A stretch of DNA of 64,000 bases from Elgaria multicarinata webbii (lineage: Eukaryota; Chordata; Lepidosauria; Squamata; Anguidae), in assembly GCF_023053635.1 (NCBI RefSeq), contig NC_086179.1, forward strand, positions 2,060,001-2,124,000. Direction: 5' to 3'. This document shows positions 59,944 through 64,000 of the stretch, in pieces (positions within the stretch are counted from its first letter, which is position 1; every line of letters begins with the position of its first letter). Both the position numbers and the translations under genes were made by a program. The notes beneath the pieces were generated by a model. The model made no database searches, had not been told where the DNA came from, and saw only the letters and a program-made list of their open reading frames with translations.

Positions 59944-62585
59944 CTGTAAGAGAAGAAGGGATGGGTCCCAATGCCAGATTTGTTGCCATGATAGGAGCCT
60001 GGTCTGAGAAACCTCATACATGGCTCAACTCACAGAGAGACCAGCAGCAGAACCCATCATCAAAGAGTTCTAGTTCTGCTGCAGATTTGGTTCAAGTATA
60101 GAGTTAGCGCTGTTGGGCCTCAGCAGTGCACCAGGGTTAGACCTTGGATGGCTTCCAATATATCAGGAGGACACCAGGTTGGGGGAAGCCAGTGTAGCTC
60201 AACTGTGAGTTTCATAGGGGGTGTTCAACCGGTTCTGGATGGGGTTGCACTCCCCCTGAAGGAGCAGGTTCGTAGCTTGGGGGTTCTCCTAGAGCCATCT
60301 CTGTCCCTTGAGGCTCAGGTGGTCTTGGTGGCACGGAGTGCTTTTTACCAACTCCAGTTGGTGGCCCAGCTACGCCCCTATCTGGACAGGGATAACCTAG
60401 CTTCAGTTGCCCATACTCTGGTAACCTCCAAATTAGATGACTGCAATGCCCTCTACATGGGGCAGCCTTTGAAGACGGTTCGGAAGCTGCAGCTTGTGCA
60501 AAATGGAGCGGCCAGATTGATAACTGGAACAAGGAGGTTCGAACATATAACACTGATTTTGGCCCACTTGCATTGGTTGCCTATATGTTTCTGAGCCCAA
60601 TTCAAGGTGCTGGTTTTAACCTATAAAGCCCTACATGGCTTGGGACCTGACGGAATACCTGACGGAACGCCTCTCCCGACATGAACCTACCTGTACACTG
60701 CGCTCAACATCTAAGGTCCTCCTCCGAGTGCCTACCGCCCAGAGAGCTTCGGCTATTGGGCGGTATAGAAATGTAATAAATAAATAAATAAATAAATACT
60801 CCGAGGGAAGCTTGGAGGATGGCAACAAGGGAGAGGGCCTTTTCAGTGGTTGCCCCCTGACTGTGGAACAATCTCCCCGATGAGGCTCGCCTGGCACCAA
60901 CACTGTTATCTTTTCGGTGCCAGGTCAAGACTTTTCTCTTCTCCCAGGCATTTTAACAGCATTTAACAATGTTAAGTGTGGTTTTAATAGACCCCAGAAT
61001 TGTTGTTTTTAAATGGGTACTGTTGTTTTTATACTGTTTTTTTATGTTTTTTATGGTTTTAAATTTTGTATACTTTTTAATGTTTACTGTTTTTAACTTT
61101 TGTGAACCGCCCAGAGAGCTTCAGCTATGGGGCGGTATATAAATGTAATAAATAATTAAATAAATAAATGTTGCAGTCTTGGGTAGAACCGAGAAGTTTG
61201 CCACCACACTCACCATTTTACGAATGCGATCCAGGACCGTGTCGATGATTTCCTTCCCAATGGTGTAGTGGCCCCGGGCGTAGTTGTTGGCAGCGTCTTC
61301 TTTGCCACTGATCAGCTGCTCAGGGTGGAAGAGTGTGCGGTATCGCCCTGTACGAATTTCGTCTGAAAGAAGGGATGGGCAGGAGGCATCACCAATATAT
61401 GTGCCGCCATGTACATTAGAACACAGTGTGGAAGCAGGTCAGTGTGTTGGTAAGGAGAACCCAATTTGTGTTTCATTAAGTTAACACCAGAGCTGGGCAA
61501 ACTCCCAGGCAAGGACTCAACATACCCCAAATTTAAATTGTCACCTTGACATTTTGTGGACCATATTGAGTGAGGGAGGGTGGGAGAGAGAGGGGGCGGC
61601 CTGTTCAGACAACATGCTAAGCCATGGTTAGGCCGCTAACCCTTTCACAGCAAATGGCTAGCGAACATGTTCATAGAATCATAGAATAGCAGAGTTGGAA
61701 GGGGCCTACGGCCATCGAGTCCAACCCCCTGCTCAATGCAGGAATCCACCCTAAAGCATCCCTGACAGAGGGTTGTCCAGCTGCCTCTTGAAGGCCTCTA
61801 GTGTGGGAGAGCCCACAACCTCCCTAGGGAACTGATTCCATTGTCGTACTGCTCTAATAGTCAGGAAGTTTTTCCTGATGTCCAGCTGGAATCTGGCTTC
61901 CTTTAACTTGAGCCCGTTATTCCGTGTCCTGCACTCTGAGATGATCGAGAAGAGATACTGGCCCTCCTCTGTGTGACAACCTTTTAAGTATTTGAAGAGT
62001 GCTATCATGTCTCCCCTTAATCTTCTCTTTTCCAGGCTAAACATGCCCAGTTCTTTCAGTCTCTCTTCATAGGGCTTTGTTTCCAGACCCCTGATCATCC
62101 TGGTTGCCCTCCTCGGAACACGCTCCAGCTTGTCTGCGTCCTTCTTGAATTGTGGAGCCCAGAACTGGACGCAATACTCTAGATGAGGCCTAACCAGGGC
62201 CGAATAGAGAGGAACCAGTACCTCACGTGATTTGGAAGCTACACTTCTATTAAAGCAGCCCAAAATAGCATTTGCCTTTCTTGCAGCCATATCGCACTGT
62301 TGGCTCCTATTCAGCTTGTGATCTACAACAATTCCAAGATCCTTCTCGCTTGTAGTATTGCTGAGCCAAGTATCCCCCATCTTGTAATTGTGCCTTTGGT
62401 TTCTATTTCCTAAATGTAGAACTTGGCATTTATCCCAGTTAAATTTCATGGTCATGTAACCACCAAGGTTAGGAAAGGTTCACAGGACACGCTTAAGTCA
62501 TGGTTCACATGACACACGAAGCCATAACGTTTAGCCCCAAATGCTTAACCACCGTGGCTTAGCATGCTGTCTGAACGGGGTCAAT

Positions 62586-62640
<55 letters not shown>

Positions 62641-63422
62641 AATGTTTTGCTACCTCAGATCCACACTAGTGATGTGACATAAGTGTGTAGTTAAGGGGAA
62701 ATTCATTAGAGCAGAGGGTTTTGACCAATTTTGAGTTTTGCACTCGAACATTTTTAAAAATTCAGTAGGAATACATGATAATTGAAATAACGTCAACATT
62801 TTTGAGTGCTATTGTGCAAATATTTCCCGTTAGGAAGATATGGCAGCTAAAAGGGTGACAACAGGGAACACAATGGTGCTGAGGTGTAGATAAACAATTG
62901 GCACCCTCCCCCCCACACACAAATAGTTCACTGCACAGGTCATAACTGTGCCTGTTAAAGATCAAAATATGCCGCTATGGGGACCCACGTCATTGGAGAT
63001 AATGCTACTGCTGTCCAAATCCATTCTTTCCAAATGAAGTCCAGGTTTTTGAGGTCTAAAACCAGACAGAACCACCCCAAGACCACAACTGTTTGCCAAC
63101 ACATGTAGATGCCCCATAAAGTGGAAGGCATCATCCTCTACTCATCCCTCAAGTAATGCCAAGGGCAAAATCACCCTCTCTCTTAACGCCAGACGCTACC
63201 TATGACTGTCGGCTCCAGGTCTACGAACGCTGCTCTGGGGACGTGTTTGCCTGCTCCCGTTTCACAGAAAAAGGTCTCGAAAGACGAGTCCACTCGGCTC
63301 GGCGTGTCAGAGCTCAGGATGGTCCCATCTGGCAGGATGCCATGTTCCTGGCAATACAGTTCCCAGCAAGCATTGCCCATTTGAACACCAGCCTGTCCGA
63401 TATGGATAGAGAGGCACTCCCT
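58963..63422 (-). CDS. TUBAL3: Alpha-tubulin, TUBAL3-like (ATG exon outside window)
   Basis: Alpha-tubulin pairs with beta-tubulin to form microtubules. Coding exons are 63422-63200, 61362-61214 and 59943-58963. With the missing ATG exon the protein is 451 aa. GTP-binding GGGTGSG lies at 142-148, and the catalytic-loop glutamate lies in [21 protein letters not shown]3 is favoured over TUBA1/3/4/8 by [61 protein letters not shown] and [15 protein letters not shown]. Residue 40 is Asp, so the acetylated Lys40 is absent. The C-terminus ([17 protein letters not shown]) is acidic and ends in Phe, not Tyr; remembered human TUBAL3 has a much shorter tail. Splice sites are consensus (phases 0, 1, 0). 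The poly(A) signal is at 58775-58780. The gene appears intact. Confidence 0.85.
60190..61168 (+). mobile_element. L2-type LINE 3' part with a nested L2 tail
   Basis: It encodes [40 protein letters not shown] and [20 protein letters not shown], then a 3' UTR and AATAAATAAAT tail. At 60735-60797 a 63-bp L2 tail (ACCGCCCAGAGAGCTTCGGC to AATAAATA) interrupts the GTGCCTACTCCGAGGGAAGC segment found uninterrupted elsewhere. It lies in the intron before the terminal tubulin exon, opposite to the gene. Confidence 0.83.
61214..61362 (-). CDS. TUBAL3: Tubulin exon 3 (residues 76-125)
   Basis: The acceptor is CTTTCAG and the donor is ATG|GTGAGTG. It encodes [20 protein letters not shown] through TVLDRIRKM. 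The first codon is completed by the G of the preceding exon. Confidence 0.92.
61602..62585. mobile_element. MITE with TTCAGACAACATGCTAA ends, split by CR1
   Basis: GTTCAGACAACATGCTAAGC at the left and GGCTTAGCATGCTGTCTGAA at the right are terminal inverted repeats. The centre is occupied by the CR1 at 61674-62455. A further copy begins at 63850. Confidence 0.65.
61674..62455 (-). mobile_element. CR1 LINE, best-preserved 3' part
   Basis: The minus-strand frame of 234 codons runs from [20 protein letters not shown] through [20 protein letters not shown] to DNPLSGML without a stop, making this the cleanest CR1 coding piece in the window. The octamer tail lies at about 61674-61690. Confidence 0.92.
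62587..62634. repeat. (TG)n microsatellite
   Basis: About 23 TG units lie next to the right end of the MITE in the tubulin intron. Bases 62635-63199 show nothing named. Confidence 0.9.
63200..63422 (-). CDS. TUBAL3: Tubulin exon 2 (residues 2-75)
   Basis: The acceptor is TTGTTCCAG and the donor is ATAG|GTAGCG. It starts at Arg2, leaving only ATG for the upstream exon, the standard alpha-tubulin arrangement. Confidence 0.92.
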
Positions 63423-63499
63423 CTGGAACAAACAGACAGTGCAAAGCAAGAGTTATGCAGATGTCTAGGAAGGCAAAGGTACACCATGTACCCCCAATA

Positions 63500-63748
63500 A
63501 TGGTCTCAAGTTACAGAAACACAGATTCCAGCCGGACATCAGGAAAAACGTCCTGATTGTTAGAGCAGTACGACAATGGAACCAATAACCCAGGGAGGTC
63601 GTGGGCTCTCCCACACTAGAGGCCTTCAAGAGGCAGCTGGACAACCATCTGTCAGGGATGCTTTAAGGTGGATTCCTGCATTGAGCAGGGGCTTGGACTC
63701 GATGGCCTTATGGGCCCCTTCCAACGCTACTATTCTATGATTCTATGT
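63500..63748 (+). mobile_element. CR1 LINE, 3' end
   Basis: It runs from AATGGTCTCAAGTTACAGAA to the ATTCTATG tail, in the first tubulin intron. The region 63850-64000 carries part of a TTCAGACA-type palindromic MITE (TTAACCATGCACTGTGGCTT). Confidence 0.85.
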
Positions 63749-64000
63749 CTAGACTATGCTTGCTTAATAAGCATTGATTGCTGTTGGCACAACACTCCTG
63801 CCCAGGAGGAATACGAAGGGAAGATGCCAGTTGGAACGAAGAATGCGAGGCTAGGTTCACACTCAGTGGTTGATGGGTTGTTTTGAGCAATGGGTTGATT
63901 ATTTAACCATGGATTAGCATGCTGTCTAAACCAATGGTTAACCATGCACTGTGGCTTGTTAATCACCCTGAACAACCCAACAAACCAACCATGGGTTCAC

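Overview
The window is nuclear DNA of a vertebrate, almost certainly a squamate reptile (lizard-like). The evidence is long introns with GT-AG exons, dozens of CR1 LINE 3' ends closing on the ATTCTATG octamer, L2-type LINEs closing on (AATAAATA)n, tRNA-headed SINEs with a squamate-type architecture, and hAT-type DNA transposons. No bacterial operon, CRISPR array, rRNA gene or functional tRNA gene was seen. Coding exons make up only about 3.7 kb.

Layout. (1) 808-2271, minus strand: the first two coding exons of RABL2, a small GTPase linked to cilia; the rest lies left of the window. (2) About 2880-3180: a CpG-rich bidirectional promoter shared by RABL2 (leftward) and NME6 (rightward). (3) 3.0-14.6 kb, plus strand: NME6, a nucleoside diphosphate kinase homologue, with five coding exons all readable (188 aa). 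(4) 16.2-57.5 kb, plus strand: a tandem cluster of REG-like secreted C-type lectins. It holds a relic final exon (about 16.27 kb), gene A (promoter 21.65 kb, poly(A) signal 33.52 kb, 174 aa), stray copies of the lectin 5' flank (34.66 and 37.85 kb), and gene B (promoter 39.28 kb, poly(A) signal 57.31 kb, 175 aa). Both genes have one untranslated exon plus five coding exons with identical phases. (5) 58.75-63.42 kb, minus strand: an alpha-tubulin most like TUBAL3; only its ATG exon lies outside the window on the right.

Everything else is intron or intergenic DNA dominated by mobile elements: about 24 CR1 pieces, a second CR1 subfamily, several L2 subfamilies, L1 remnants, SINEs, hAT elements with exact 8-bp target duplications, palindromic MITEs, one solo LTR with a SINE inside it, and a 418-bp Penelope-like insertion containing a hammerhead-ribozyme-like fold. 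Many elements are nested, which gives relative ages.

The genes do not form a pathway. The biologically coherent unit is the lectin cluster: two paralogues share promoter and exon structure, but gene B keeps an EPN sugar-binding motif that gene A has lost. Exon boundaries were set by reading frame, splice consensus and remembered family sequences, without alignment software. Repeat edges without a stated target duplication are approximate.
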